A DNA stretch of 64,000 nt, from contig CAWGMT010000008.1 of NCBI GenBank assembly GCA_963823675.1, forward strand, positions 124,001 to 188,000. Reading direction: 5' to 3'. The notes under the pieces were generated by a model, which made no database searches, was not told the origin of the DNA, and saw only the letters and a program-made list of their open reading frames with translations. This document shows, piece by piece, positions 37,083 to 45,622 of this stretch (its first letter is position 1; each line of letters opens with the position of its first letter). This DNA is from CAWGMT01 sp963823675. GTDB taxonomy: Bacteria; Planctomycetota; Planctomycetia; Isosphaerales; Isosphaeraceae. The position numbers and the translations under genes are program-made.

Positions 37083-38249
37083 ATGCCGTGGCGTCAAACT
37101 GCCGAGGGAATGCGCGGGCTTTCGATCGTCTTCGTCTCTGGGGCCGTCCTGGGCGGTGCCTGGGCCGGCGAGCCGCGCTTGAACCAGATTCAGGTCATCG
37201 GCACCCACAATTCGTACCATCTCGCCCCCGAGCCGGCCGTGCGGGCGCTGATCGCGGCAACAGGCCGGCAGCGAGCGGAAGCGATCGATTACAGCCATCG
37301 GCCGCTGGCAGAGCAATTCTCCCGGCTGGGAATCCGCCAGATCGAGCTGGACCTTTACGCCGATCCCGAGGGGAAGCTCTTCGCCGAGCCGGCGGCGCGC
37401 AAGATCCTCAGCGGACTCGGCAAGGACCCGGGCCCCGATCCCGACCCGGAGGGCCGGCTGCGCAAACCCGGCATGAAAGTCCTCCACCTGCCGGATGTGG
37501 ACTATCGCACCACGGTACCCACCCTGGTCGAAGCCCTCAAGCAAGTCCGCGCCTGGTCGCAAGCCAATCGCCGGCACGTGCCCATCTTGATTTTGCTCGA
37601 GCTCAAGAGCGAGCGGGTTCCCGGCCTACCGGCCCGGCCGATTCCCTTCACCAGCCGGGAGCTCGAAGCGGTGGATGCGGAAATCCTCTCGGTTTTTCCG
37701 CGGGAGGCGATTCTGACGCCCGACCGCCTGCGAGGCCGCTTTGCGACGCTGCCGGAAGCGATCAAGGCCGACGGCTGGCCCACGCTCGATTCCGTGCGGG
37801 GCCTGGTCTTCTTCGCGCTTGACAACGAAGGCTCGGTGCGCGACCTTTACCTCGAAGGACGCCCGGCTCTGCGCGGCCGGATCATGTTCACGACCGTCGC
37901 CCCCACGCACGCCGCGGCGGCGTGGTTCAAGGTCAACGATCCAGTCAGGAGCTTCGACCGGATCCAGGAGCTGGTCCGCCAAGGGTTCCTGGTTCGCACG
38001 CGGGCTGACGCCGATACGGTGGCGGCCCGATCGGGCGCCGTCACCCAGCGCGACAAGGCGCTGGCCAGCGGTGCCCAGTTCGTCAGCACCGATTATCCCG
38101 AGCCCGATCCGAAGCTCTCCGGCTACCGGGTGGGTTTTCCCGGCGGAGTCGTGGCTCGACCCAATCCGGTGAGCGGCGATCCAGCCTGGGGGCTCGTCGA
38201 CCTTGAACGCGGCAAGAAGGCGACTGGAACAGGCTTGCAGAAGAGGTAA
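37083..38249 (+). CDS. Exported calcium-dependent phosphoinositide-phospholipase-C-like protein
   Basis: About 388 residues from the ATG at 37083. A signal peptide (GLSIVFVSGAVLGGAWA) is followed by a PLC-like TIM barrel: IGTHNSYHLAPEP carries the first catalytic histidine; IELDLYADPEG, VLHLPDVDYRTT and PILILLELKSE follow in order. The later part (VFFALDNEGSVRD and FVSTDYPEPDP) matches the Ca2+-dependent phosphatidylinositol-specific PLC family of bacteria. It cleaves phosphodiesters of lipid head groups in principle; its true substrate is unknown. A perfect palindromic repeat (R2a) follows 20 bp after the stop. Confidence 0.85.
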   Translation: MPWRQTAEGMRGLSIVFVSGAVLGGAWAGEPRLNQIQVIGTHNSYHLAPEPAVRALIAATGRQRAEAIDYSHRPLAEQFSRLGIRQIELDLYADPEGKLFAEPAARKILSGLGKDPGPDPDPEGRLRKPGMKVLHLPDVDYRTTVPTLVEALKQVRAWSQANRRHVPILILLELKSERVPGLPARPIPFTSRELEAVDAEILSVFPREAILTPDRLRGRFATLPEAIKADGWPTLDSVRGLVFFALDNEGSVRDLYLEGRPALRGRIMFTTVAPTHAAAAWFKVNDPVRSFDRIQELVRQGFLVRTRADADTVAARSGAVTQRDKALASGAQFVSTDYPEPDPKLSGYRVGFPGGVVARPNPVSGDPAWGLVDLERGKKATGTGLQKR

Positions 38250-38269
38250 GGATCTGGGCAGAAATAATC

Positions 38270-38330
38270 TTGTGGTGCAGGCGTCCCGCCTGCGTTCCCC
38301 GTACCGGCAGGCGGGACGCCTGCACCACAA
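38270..38330. repeat. Dispersed palindrome R2, copy a
   Basis: A perfect 24-bp inverted repeat: left arm 38270-38293 (starting TTGTGGTGCAGGCG), right arm 38307-38330, with a 13-base loop. There is no T-run after it. A second copy lies at 42146-42206. The flanking bases CAATTGGCAA/TTGCCAATTG are also shared. It probably forms a strong hairpin in RNA; it is a family of intergenic repeats known to me only from planctomycete-like sequence, so the family statement is inference. Confidence 0.75.
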
Positions 38331-38370
38331 TTGGCAAGGTCATTTCTCTGCGGTGCCTACCGCCCTCACC

Positions 38371-39537
38371 TCACCGCCGCGTCAGGAAATCCAGAGCACG
38401 GACGAGCGCTACGACGGCTTCTTCGCATGCCGCTTCGGCGGAGTGATCGCCCTGGTTGGTCGCGACCAGGATGGCGAAGTCACGCGCCGGTGCCAGCCAG
38501 ACCGAGGCAAACCAGGATCCGTTGCTCCCGTTGTGAGTCAAGACTCGACCGTTGGCCCAGGATCGGTCGCCGACCATCCAGCCACCCGCATAGTCGAAGC
38601 CCTGCGGGGGAGTGTGAAGGGTGCGGAACGTCGCCGGCTTCAAGAGCCTCGCCCTGCCGCGCTCGCCACCCAGGTGAAGCGCCGCAAACTTGGCCCAGTC
38701 GGGAACCGAGCAATGGACGGTCCCGGCCGGCCCCATCGATGGCGCGTTGTCCTGGAGGGTCGGCCTGATGTCCTGTCCAGATGCGCGATGGCCCCAGGGC
38801 TGGTCAACCATTCCGGACCGCGCTGGCGATCCAAAGCCGGCGGATGCCATCTCGAGGGGCTCGAAGAGCCGCTTTTGCATCAGCATCTCCCAGGGCACGC
38901 CTGTGACTGTCTCGGCCATCAGCCCTGCCAGTGCGTAGCCGGCGTTGGAGTAAGCGTAGGTCAACCCCGGCTTACTCGCCGGCGGGTTCGTGAGCAGAGC
39001 GGTCAAGAGCGACCAGCGCTGCTCGGTTGTGGTTTGCCCGGGCAGGTCCCACCACGGGCCGTCGTGGGGCAAGCCGGCGCGGTGGGTCAAGAGGTGGGAG
39101 AGTGTCACGGCTCCAAACGCCGGGTGAAGCTCGGGGGCGACGTCGGGAAACACGTCGCGGATCCTGGATGCCCACGTCAGCTTCCCCGCGTCGACGAGCA
39201 TGCCAATCACGGTGGCCGTCATCGCCTTCGTGTTCGATCCTAAGTGGACCTTGTCCGTAGCCCGGATCGGCTCGGAGGAGCCGATCTTGCGAATCCCGAT
39301 GGCACCAATCGCCGCCAGCCGGTTGCCCGTGAGGATCGCGCCGATCAGCCCCGGCAGATGGTGGGCGTCTCGAACCGGGGCGAGCACGCGGTTAACGCGC
39401 TCGTCGGCCTGTACGTTCGCCGCCGCCGGCGCGACCCGCCTTTTGGCCGTCCCCCTTGCCTGACCGAACGCAGAGCCAGAAAAGAAGGTCAATCCTCCCG
39501 CCGTCGCGGCTCGGAGCAGGTCACGGCGCCCGATCAT
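38371..39537 (-). CDS. Serine hydrolase of the beta-lactamase (class C) fold, TAT-exported
   Basis: 388 residues from the ATG at 39537 with GGAG 8 bases upstream. A twin-arginine signal (MIGRRDLLRAATAGGLTFFS) is followed by the catalytic SxxK (LGSNTKAMTATV), then YSNAGYALAG (YxN) and THNGSNGSWF in place of KTG. These residues are right for an esterase or D-aminopeptidase/carboxypeptidase-like member; resistance to beta-lactams cannot be claimed. The protein should act outside the cytoplasm. It is the first of the minus-strand genes next to ogt but 110 bp away. Confidence 0.9.
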   Translation of the reverse strand: MIGRRDLLRAATAGGLTFFSGSAFGQARGTAKRRVAPAAANVQADERVNRVLAPVRDAHHLPGLIGAILTGNRLAAIGAIGIRKIGSSEPIRATDKVHLGSNTKAMTATVIGMLVDAGKLTWASRIRDVFPDVAPELHPAFGAVTLSHLLTHRAGLPHDGPWWDLPGQTTTEQRWSLLTALLTNPPASKPGLTYAYSNAGYALAGLMAETVTGVPWEMLMQKRLFEPLEMASAGFGSPARSGMVDQPWGHRASGQDIRPTLQDNAPSMGPAGTVHCSVPDWAKFAALHLGGERGRARLLKPATFRTLHTPPQGFDYAGGWMVGDRSWANGRVLTHNGSNGSWFASVWLAPARDFAILVATNQGDHSAEAACEEAVVALVRALDFLTRR

Positions 39538-39647
39538 GGTGGTCTCCGTCCGGCAATTTGTCCGGATCGTTTCGGCTCGATCTGTCGCCACGCCGGCCGC
39601 TCGGCTGATGCCTGCGAACCACCGCGTGTATCCCATTCAGATCCAGT

Positions 39648-40205
39648 CTATTGCGCCGGGACCAACGTTGCAACTTGGCGCGCGACGAGATGTGTCGAGC
39701 TCGGATTCTCGAGAACGCTCGCCTCATGCAAGAGCAGCCATTCCTTGAGTGCGATACCGCCGCCGTAGCCGGTCAACGAGCCATTTGCCCCGATCACGCG
39801 GTGGCAGGGGATCACGATGGCGATCGGGTTACGCCCATTCGCGGCGCCGACCGCGCGCACCGCGCCGCGCCGGCCGATCCTGCGCGCCTGCTCGGCGTAG
39901 CTGATACTCGTGCCAAAGGGTATTCGCAGCAGTTCGTCCCAGGCCAGGCGCTGAAAGGCCGTGCCCGCTGGCCGGAGCAAAAGCTCGAAGGTGCGCAGCT
40001 CGCCCGCAAAATAGGACTCGAGCTGCTCCCGGGCCGTGCGAAAGGCGCCATCTTCCCGCTTCGCGTTCGGCGGCGGGCCCGCCGCGGGTTTCCCGCGCTC
40101 TTCAGGCAGGTGAAGCGTGGTCAAGGCCTCTCCATCCGAAGTCAGGAGCAAGCGGCCGATCGGGCTGGCAAAGGTAAAGTACAGGCACGTTTCATTGGGA
40201 TTCAT
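39648..40205 (-). CDS. ogt: Methylated-DNA-[protein]-cysteine methyltransferase
   Basis: 185 residues from the ATG at 40205 with AGGAG 9 bases upstream. It repairs O6-methylguanine by moving the methyl group onto its own cysteine. The active site IPCHRVIGANGSLTGYGGG is intact; the helix-turn-helix RIPFGTSISYAEQARRIGR and AVGAANGRNPIAIVIP precede it. The N-terminal domain is the usual RNase H-like one. It lies 106 bp after alkA on the same strand, so the two alkylation-repair genes may be one transcript. The R1-like fragment CCTAAGTGGGACC overlaps the ribosome-binding region. Confidence 0.95.
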   Translation of the reverse strand: MNPNETCLYFTFASPIGRLLLTSDGEALTTLHLPEERGKPAAGPPPNAKREDGAFRTAREQLESYFAGELRTFELLLRPAGTAFQRLAWDELLRIPFGTSISYAEQARRIGRRGAVRAVGAANGRNPIAIVIPCHRVIGANGSLTGYGGGIALKEWLLLHEASVLENPSSTHLVARQVATLVPAQ

Positions 40206-40214
40206 GGCAGTTCT

Positions 40215-40235
40215 CCTAAGTGGGACCGCGGAATT
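40215..40235. repeat. R1 prefix fragment
   Basis: CCTAAGTGGGACCGCGGAAT matches the first part of repeat R1 (compare 6866 and 31479). On the minus strand it ends in the AGGAG that serves the ogt start, so the repeat may provide that gene's ribosome-binding site. Confidence 0.5.
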
Positions 40236-40311
40236 GCTTGGGTGGAGCGTTAGGCTTTCTCGCATGAAGGGTCGGGCCGGCCGCCGCTTCGGATCGGTCA
40301 GATCCGACGGA

Positions 40312-41806
40312 TCAGTCGGATCCGACGCGGCGGCCGGCCCGCGCAGCTTCGTGAGCGGTTCCGCTTGGATCCTGGCATTGCCAGAGATACATGGCGGCGT
40401 AGGCTCGCCACGGCCGCCAGGCCGCGGCCGCGTCGAGCAGCCGGCGCGGGGAGGTTGCTCCAAAGGCCTTGAGCAAGCCCAGGTCGCCCGCTGGAAACGC
40501 ATCCGGCCAGCGGAGCGCGCGCATGGCGATGTACTGGGCCGTCCAGTCGCCGATACCCGGCAGCTCCCGCAGGGCCGGAATGACCGACTCGGGATCGAGG
40601 CCGGGCTGGAGGTCGATTTGCCCCGAAGCCACGCTCTGGGCGAGCGCTCGGATGCAGCCGGCGCGCGCGGCAGTGACGCCCAGGGCCGTGAGCTCCGATT
40701 CCCTGGCGGACGCCAGTCGTGCGGCCGTCGGTGCCAGCCGGCACAGCCTGGAAAAAGGCGTGTCGATCTGCTCGCCGAAACTGGCGGCCACGCGACCGGC
40801 CAGGGTCGTCGCCGCCCGCACCGAAATGCGCTGGCCCAGGATTCCGCGGACCGCTATCTCGAAGCCGTCGAACGCACCAGGAACTCGCAAACCCGGCAGT
40901 CGGGCCACCGCGCTTTTCATGCGCGGCTCGGCCGCGAGCGCAGCGGCGATGGCGTCCGGCCGCGCACTCAAGTCGAACTGGTTCTTCAGGCGGGTAAGCA
41001 CCTCGGGCAAGACGGGCACAAGCGACGTCGCCAGCTCGACCGCCAGCGCGTTTCGCCCGGCGATCGGCTGGACCTTGATCCAGCCGTGGTGGCGGCCGAT
41101 CGAGGCCGTCCGAAGGTATGTGCGACCGCTTGTCCATTCGACGCCGGCAGTCGCTCGACCGGCGAGGAAACCGAGGAGGAGATCCCAGTCCAGGGGTGGG
41201 CGGTAGCCGAGCGTGATCCGGAGCTGGCCCGTGGACCGGCTCGCGCCGCTTGCGCCGCATGCGGGAGGGCGTCAACCGGTAATGCGACTGAAACAGCGCA
41301 TTGAAGCGGCGGACGCTGGCGAATCCGCTGGCGTAGGCCACGTCGATGATCGGCAGGTCTGACTCGGCGAGAAGCTGCTTGGCCAGGAGCAGCCGGCGCG
41401 TCTGTGCAAGCTCGATCGGCGAGACGCCGAACTCCTGCCGGATGGCGCGGCGGATCTGGCGGCTGCTGAGCTTCAAGTCGCGGGCCAGCTTCTCGAGGCT
41501 GCCCCCATCGTTCAAGGCACCGGCCTCGATCCGCGCGGCGGCCGCGTGTGCGACTCGCCTCGCCGAGTTCGACCGGTGCAAGCCCGGCGCAAGCTCGGGC
41601 CGGCAGCGCAGGCACGGTCGAAACCCATCGCGCTCGGCCGTGGCCGAGCTGGCAAAGAACCGGCAGCGGTCGCGGCCTGGCGTTCGGGCCGTGCAGATCG
41701 GCCGGCAATAGATGCCCGTCGTCGTCACCCCGATGAAGAAGAGCCCATCAAACCGCGCGTTGCGCGCGGCCAAGGCCCGATAGCAGGTCTCGTCATCGAT
41801 TCGCAT
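40312..41806 (-). CDS. alkA: DNA-3-methyladenine glycosylase II fused to Ada-type regulatory domains (one frame break)
   Basis: From the ATG at 41806 an Ada N-terminal zinc domain is seen (MRIDDETCYRALAARNARFD, cysteine pairs in GIYCRPICTAR and FRPCLRCRPE), then an AraC-type HTH (LKLSSRQIRRAIRQEFGVSP, VAYASGFASVRRFNALFQSH). Near 41235 the frame moves by one base. The other frame continues TGQLRITLGYRPPLDWDLLL (AlkA N-domain) and the HhH-GPD glycosylase (LPGIGDWTAQYIAMRALRWP, catalytic aspartate in FPAGDLGLLKAFG). Joined, it is about 497 residues: regulator and glycosylase in one chain, known in other bacteria. It excises alkylated purines and may regulate itself and ogt. Confidence 0.9.
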
Positions 41807-41870
41807 TGCGGCTGGAACTCGGCTCGTGAAAAGTTGTCTTGTAGACGTTGCGCCTTCATCCCGCTTTCGT

Positions 41871-41940
41871 CGCGCCATCTCCCCCCCTTGCTATCGCGCC
41901 ATCTCCCCCCCTTGCTAAGGGGGGGGAAGGGGGGGTGGTC
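41871..41940. repeat. Two-copy CATCTCCCCCCCTTGCTA repeat with G-runs
   Basis: Copies start at 41871 and 41895 (24-base period). The second copy runs into CTAAGGGGGGGG and AAGGGGGGGTGG. CCCCCCCTT at about 41904 can pair with AAGGGGGGG to form a short-loop hairpin, and the G-runs could form a quadruplex. Confidence 0.6.
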
Positions 41941-42064
41941 CCGGCAGAACCAATTGCTGGGCTTTCATGTCGATCGAGGCCGGTCCCGGCACCATCGGTC
42001 AGACGGTCTTCTCATGCTGACCCACTTCTCTCCAAAGTTTAACCGCCCGTAACACCCAAGTCTG

Positions 42065-42113
42065 GCCATTTTCGGACATCGAGGCGGAATTGGCCCTGAT
42101 GTCCGAAAATGGC
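42065..42113. repeat. Perfect 16-bp hairpin
   Basis: GCCATTTTCGGACATC at 42065-42080 and its exact complement at 42098-42113, loop of 17 bases. No T-run follows. It is immediately followed by the R1-like sequence CTAAGTGGAGCCGCGCC. Confidence 0.65.
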
Positions 42114-42145
42114 TAAGTGGAGCCGCGCCGAAATAACTTTGCCAA

Positions 42146-42206
42146 TTGTGGTGCAGGCGTCCGGCCTGCCGGTAAGGGGAATGCAGGCGGGACGCCTGCA
42201 CCACAA
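42146..42206. repeat. Dispersed palindrome R2, copy b
   Basis: 24-bp arms at 42146-42169 and 42183-42206 with one mismatch and a 13-base loop. It is the same family as R2a and shares the flank GCCAATTG. Confidence 0.75.
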
Positions 42207-42239
42207 AGGTAAATTCGCCAAACTTATTCTCGCGCGGCG

Positions 42240-42337
42240 CCTAAGTGGAACCGCGCCAAACTGCATGCTATAGGCCAGGCTTTCCAACCTGACATCCCGA
42301 CGAGTCAGGCTCGAAAGCCCGACCTACAATTGCGCAA
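42240..42337. repeat. Dispersed repeat R1, copy c (double)
   Basis: Begins CCTAAGTGGAACCGCGCC and ACTGCATGCTATAG, then two successive CAGGC...CCTGAC units (CCAGGCTTTCCAACCTGAC and GTCAGGCTCGAAAGCCCGAC) and ends CTACAATTGCGCAATC. Compared with copies a and b it is duplicated internally. Confidence 0.55.
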
Positions 42338-42476
42338 TCCGGTCCGTCGGTACAGAGAGAGGGTGGCGTCCGTCAAACCGGCAATTAGAATGAGTACGTC
42401 AAACCCCGGAGTTAAATCCGCGAGCCGGGCGAAGAACATCGAGTTAATCTCCGACGACAGCCAAAAAGGTAGTGTG

Positions 42477-43796
42477 ATGAACCAATCATTTCAGATAGTG
42501 ATCGTGCGGCGACAGCTCATCGTTGTGCTCGCGTGCGCCGGCGGCCTGCTGCTCCTGGGAGCTCGGCCGGTTCGGGCCGACATCCAGGCCGGAGCGGCGG
42601 TGAGCATCATCACGCCGAGCCGTCTCTTGCCGATCTCCGGTGGGATGGGCATTCCCCAGCCGGCACGCGAGAAGCGCGGCGAGCTCACCGCCAGGGCGCT
42701 GGTCTTGCGCAAGGGAGATGTCTCGGTTGCCGTCGTGGCGCTCGATCTGCTCGGGTTTCCGTCGGTGCTCGGCGACCGGGTGCGCGCCAAGGTCGGCCGG
42801 ATACCGGCGAGCCATATCCTGATCGGCTCGACGCACACCCATAGCGCTCCCGATTGTTACGCGTTTCCCGATGGCAAAGGGGGCCACACCGGCGACCTCG
42901 AGTACATGGACTTCGTCTGCGACCAGGCAGCCAAGGCCGTCAACCTTGCGATCGACCGCCTTCAGCCGGCCTGGATCAAGATCGCCACGGGCGAGGCGAA
43001 GGGCAAGATCGCCTACAACTACTATGCGCCCGACCTCTACGACCGAAGAATGAGCGTCATTCAGGCGGTCAGCCCGGAGGGCAAGACCATTGCCACACTC
43101 GTCAATTACGCGGTCCATCCGGAAGTCCTGGGCAACGACGTCGGCATCATGAGCCCGGACCTGGTCGGTCCTCTGTGCGAAAAGATCGAGTCGCAATCAG
43201 GGGGCACGGCCCTCTTCATGAATAGTGCCCAGGGGGGAATGGTCACGGCCGACAACCGCAACCTCGACCAGCCCCGCGATCCCCAGCGCGGTTACTGGAA
43301 CGACGCCCGCACCTGGGAGGAATGCCTGCGAATCGGCCACTTGATGGCCGATGAAGCCGCACGGATCGTCAAGCCCGCCGCGCCGCAGAAAGATCCATCG
43401 CTCTTCGTCGATGCGATCGACCTCCGATTTCCGGTCGAATCCGACGCGATGTGGGCCGTGGTTTCTTATTCCCCTCTCAAGTATCCTCACAACGACGACC
43501 ACTCGATCAAGGCACGGGTCAATCTGGTCAACCTCGGCGACGCCCAGATCCTGACCATTCCCGGCGAGGCCCTGCCCAACATCGGCTTTTACTTGAAGCG
43601 CAAGATGCACGGGAAGCACAACCTGCTCTTCGGCCTGTCCAACGAGGCTTTCGGCTACATCATGACCAAGGTCGATTTTCACAGCTTCCCGCGCTACGAC
43701 TACATCTCGCGCACCTCGCTCGGGGAAATGACCGGCGAGATCCTGATCGAGAAGTCGCTCGAGTTTGTCACCAAATCACCCATGCCGGACCGTTGA
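42477..43796 (+). CDS. Exported neutral/alkaline ceramidase-like protein
   Basis: 439 residues from the ATG at 42477 (AAAGGTAGTG upstream). A signal peptide (LIVVLACAGGLLLLGARPVR) is followed by a ceramidase-type domain: GAAVSIITPSRLLPISGGMG, IGSTHTHSAPD (metal-site histidines), NYAVHPEVLGND and MNSAQGGMVTADNR. Bacterial neutral ceramidases are zinc amidases that split ceramide; many planctomycete homologues are annotated this way without proof and the true substrate is unknown. The serine nucleophile of characterised enzymes was not clearly placed, so the activity is uncertain. The epimerase gene follows 7 bp after the stop, so the two are probably co-transcribed. Confidence 0.83.
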   Translation: MNQSFQIVIVRRQLIVVLACAGGLLLLGARPVRADIQAGAAVSIITPSRLLPISGGMGIPQPAREKRGELTARALVLRKGDVSVAVVALDLLGFPSVLGDRVRAKVGRIPASHILIGSTHTHSAPDCYAFPDGKGGHTGDLEYMDFVCDQAAKAVNLAIDRLQPAWIKIATGEAKGKIAYNYYAPDLYDRRMSVIQAVSPEGKTIATLVNYAVHPEVLGNDVGIMSPDLVGPLCEKIESQSGGTALFMNSAQGGMVTADNRNLDQPRDPQRGYWNDARTWEECLRIGHLMADEAARIVKPAAPQKDPSLFVDAIDLRFPVESDAMWAVVSYSPLKYPHNDDHSIKARVNLVNLGDAQILTIPGEALPNIGFYLKRKMHGKHNLLFGLSNEAFGYIMTKVDFHSFPRYDYISRTSLGEMTGEILIEKSLEFVTKSPMPDR

Positions 43797-43803
43797 GGAC
43801 AAG

Positions 43804-44736
43804 ATGAGCGAAAAAGCACTGATGCTCGTGACGGGCGGGGCCGGCTTCATCGGTTCCCACCTGGCCGGAGCGCTTCTCTCCGAGGGGTTCCGCGTGCGGG
43901 TGGTCGACAATCTCGCCACGGGCCGGCTCTCGAACCTCGCCCGCGTCGACGGACGTTTCGAGTGGCTTGAGGGCGACCTCGCGGATTTCGCCGTCTGCCG
44001 CCGGGCCGCGGAGGGCGTCAACTGCGTCTTTCACGAGGCGGCGATCCCGAGTGTGCCGCGTTCGGTGCAAGAGCCTCTGGCTTCTCACGAAAGCGGTCCG
44101 ACGGCCACGATCAACATGCTCGAGGCCGCGCGGCTCGCCGGGGTGCGCCGGTTCGTGTTCGCGGCCTCGAGCAGCGCGTATGGCAACACGATCGAGCTTC
44201 CCAAACACGAAGAGATGCTGCCCATGCCGCTCTCTCCCTATGCCGCGGGGAAACTGGCCGGCGAGCATTACGTCGGGGTTTACGCCCAGACCATGGGGCT
44301 CGACGGGGTGAGTCTGCGTTACTTTAACATCTTCGGCCCCAGGCAAGACCCTTCGAGCCCGTACAGCGGCGTGATCTCGATCTTCATCAAACGGATGTCT
44401 CAGGGCGAGCGGCCAACGATCTATGGTGACGGCACGCAGACCCGCGATTTCACCTACGTGGCCAACGTGGTGGCCGCCAATCTGGCCGCGATGCGGCGCA
44501 CCGAGCCGCTGGGCGGGATCGTGCTCAACGTGGGCACCGGCCAGCGGATCTCGCTTCTCGACCTGGTGGCGGCCATGAACGCGATTCTCGGCACGAACCT
44601 TCCAGCGGAGTTTCAGCCCGAGCGGCCGGGCGACGTCCGCGATTCGGTGGCGAGTCTGAGCCGAATCCACCAGGTCCTCGGCTACCAGCCGGGCATCTCG
44701 TTCGAGGAAGGGTTAAGCGCGCACGGTGGAGGCTGA
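43804..44736 (+). CDS. NAD-dependent epimerase/dehydratase (UDP-glucose 4-epimerase-like)
   Basis: 310 residues from the ATG at 43804 (GAGGACAAG upstream). The SDR-extended features are complete: TGGAGFIGSHLAGAL (NAD), VFHEAAIPSVPRSV, ASSSAYG (catalytic Ser) and YAAGKLAGEHY (YxxxK). YGDGTQTRDFTYVANVV is the usual nucleotide-sugar region. It converts UDP-sugars or similar; the precise sugar is unknown. The C-terminus ends abruptly as EEGLSAHGGG, where relatives continue with a helix like RTVEW; another frame from about 44720 reads RTVEAELGRGTP, so a one-base shift near the end is likely. Confidence 0.92.
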   Translation: MSEKALMLVTGGAGFIGSHLAGALLSEGFRVRVVDNLATGRLSNLARVDGRFEWLEGDLADFAVCRRAAEGVNCVFHEAAIPSVPRSVQEPLASHESGPTATINMLEAARLAGVRRFVFAASSSAYGNTIELPKHEEMLPMPLSPYAAGKLAGEHYVGVYAQTMGLDGVSLRYFNIFGPRQDPSSPYSGVISIFIKRMSQGERPTIYGDGTQTRDFTYVANVVAANLAAMRRTEPLGGIVLNVGTGQRISLLDLVAAMNAILGTNLPAEFQPERPGDVRDSVASLSRIHQVLGYQPGISFEEGLSAHGGG

Positions 44737-44851
44737 GCTTGGGCGAGGTACTCCATGAGCGCACGGAGTCGGAGCGCGATCATAGGGCTCAGCGGTAGAA
44801 TGGGACGCACGGCAGGGCTTGATCGTGCACCACGATCTTGCGGGAGGGGAG

Positions 44852-45586
44852 ATGAAACAGGATTCGCGCACCCGGCCTGCGCTCGGTCTTGTCTTCGTGC
44901 TGGGCATGATCGCGCCCGCCCATGCGCAGGAAACCAGGGCATCGCGTACCGAAACGAAACGCGCACGGTCCGTGGACCGCGCGACCGAATTGATGCGGCG
45001 CGAGGCCGAGGCGATCAACGCGGAACGTGAGAAATTGTTCAAAAGACTCAAGGAGCTTTCTCCCACCCCAGCCCCAGCTCGCGCCCCAGCCCCAGCTCGC
45101 GTTCCCGTCGGGGCGTGGGTGGTCCACCCGTTCATCATGGTCGAGCAACTCCCCACGCTTCCGGATGATGACGAGGCGGATGTGATTGCGCGGCAGCAGC
45201 CAAAGTTCGTCGTTGCCAGGCAGACCTTCGACACCTACATTTTCGGTAGCACTGGAGATCTCGACTCGTGGCGTGCCCACCTGGAATCGATCCTGACGCG
45301 AAAGATCGCAGAGATCGACCGGCAGCGTCGTCTTGACCCCGACCAGAAAACGAAGCTTGTCCTCGCAGGCCGGGGAGACATCAAGCGGCTGTTCGATCGG
45401 ATCGAGGTCGAGCGAAAACAGTTCGAAGCCCTGAGGACGGACCTTCGCGCCTGTCAGCGTTTTCTGCGAGAGCTACCGCCGCTCGGGCGCATCATGCCGC
45501 AGGGCCCGTTCGACGCCGAATCGCTTTTTGCCAAGACGCTCAAGAAGATATTGGAAGAGGACCGCAACACACGCACGCCTAAGTGA
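44852..45586 (+). CDS. Exported hypothetical protein with Pro/Ala repeat
   Basis: 244 residues from the ATG at 44852 (GGGAGGGGAG upstream). The signal peptide (LGLVFVLGMIAPAHA) is followed by an Arg/Glu-rich helix (ELMRREAEAINAEREKLFKR), a Pro/Ala linker of repeated PAPAR units and a helical domain (DSWRAHLESILTRKIAEIDR, LVLAGRGDIKRLFDRIEVER). The latter sequence is a repeated style in planctomycete exported proteins, but I know of no function. It probably acts in the envelope. Confidence 0.75.
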   Translation: MKQDSRTRPALGLVFVLGMIAPAHAQETRASRTETKRARSVDRATELMRREAEAINAEREKLFKRLKELSPTPAPARAPAPARVPVGAWVVHPFIMVEQLPTLPDDDEADVIARQQPKFVVARQTFDTYIFGSTGDLDSWRAHLESILTRKIAEIDRQRRLDPDQKTKLVLAGRGDIKRLFDRIEVERKQFEALRTDLRACQRFLRELPPLGRIMPQGPFDAESLFAKTLKKILEEDRNTRTPK

Positions 45587-45622
45587 TCGCCCGTTGGTCA
45601 GTGGCTCGCGCGTACTGACACG

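Larger units (their letters stand above)
41807..42476. other. Repeat-rich intergenic region
   Basis: 670 bp between alkA (minus) and the ceramidase-like gene (plus). Within it are a two-copy C-rich repeat and G-run (41871-41940), a perfect 16-bp hairpin (42065-42113), palindrome R2b and repeat R1c. No gene was found. Confidence 0.6.

Noticed and set aside
38270..38330. R2a as an intrinsic terminator of the phospholipase-like gene
   Set aside because: The hairpin is strong, but no T-run follows and a copy occurs away from a gene end.
38083..38343. Small ORF through repeat R2 (QASRLPVRGTQAGRLHH-like)
   Set aside because: It is the translation of the palindrome itself and recurs at the other R2 copy; not a gene.
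40117..41304. A 395-codon plus-strand open frame
   Set aside because: It overlaps ogt and alkA on the other strand; no domain.
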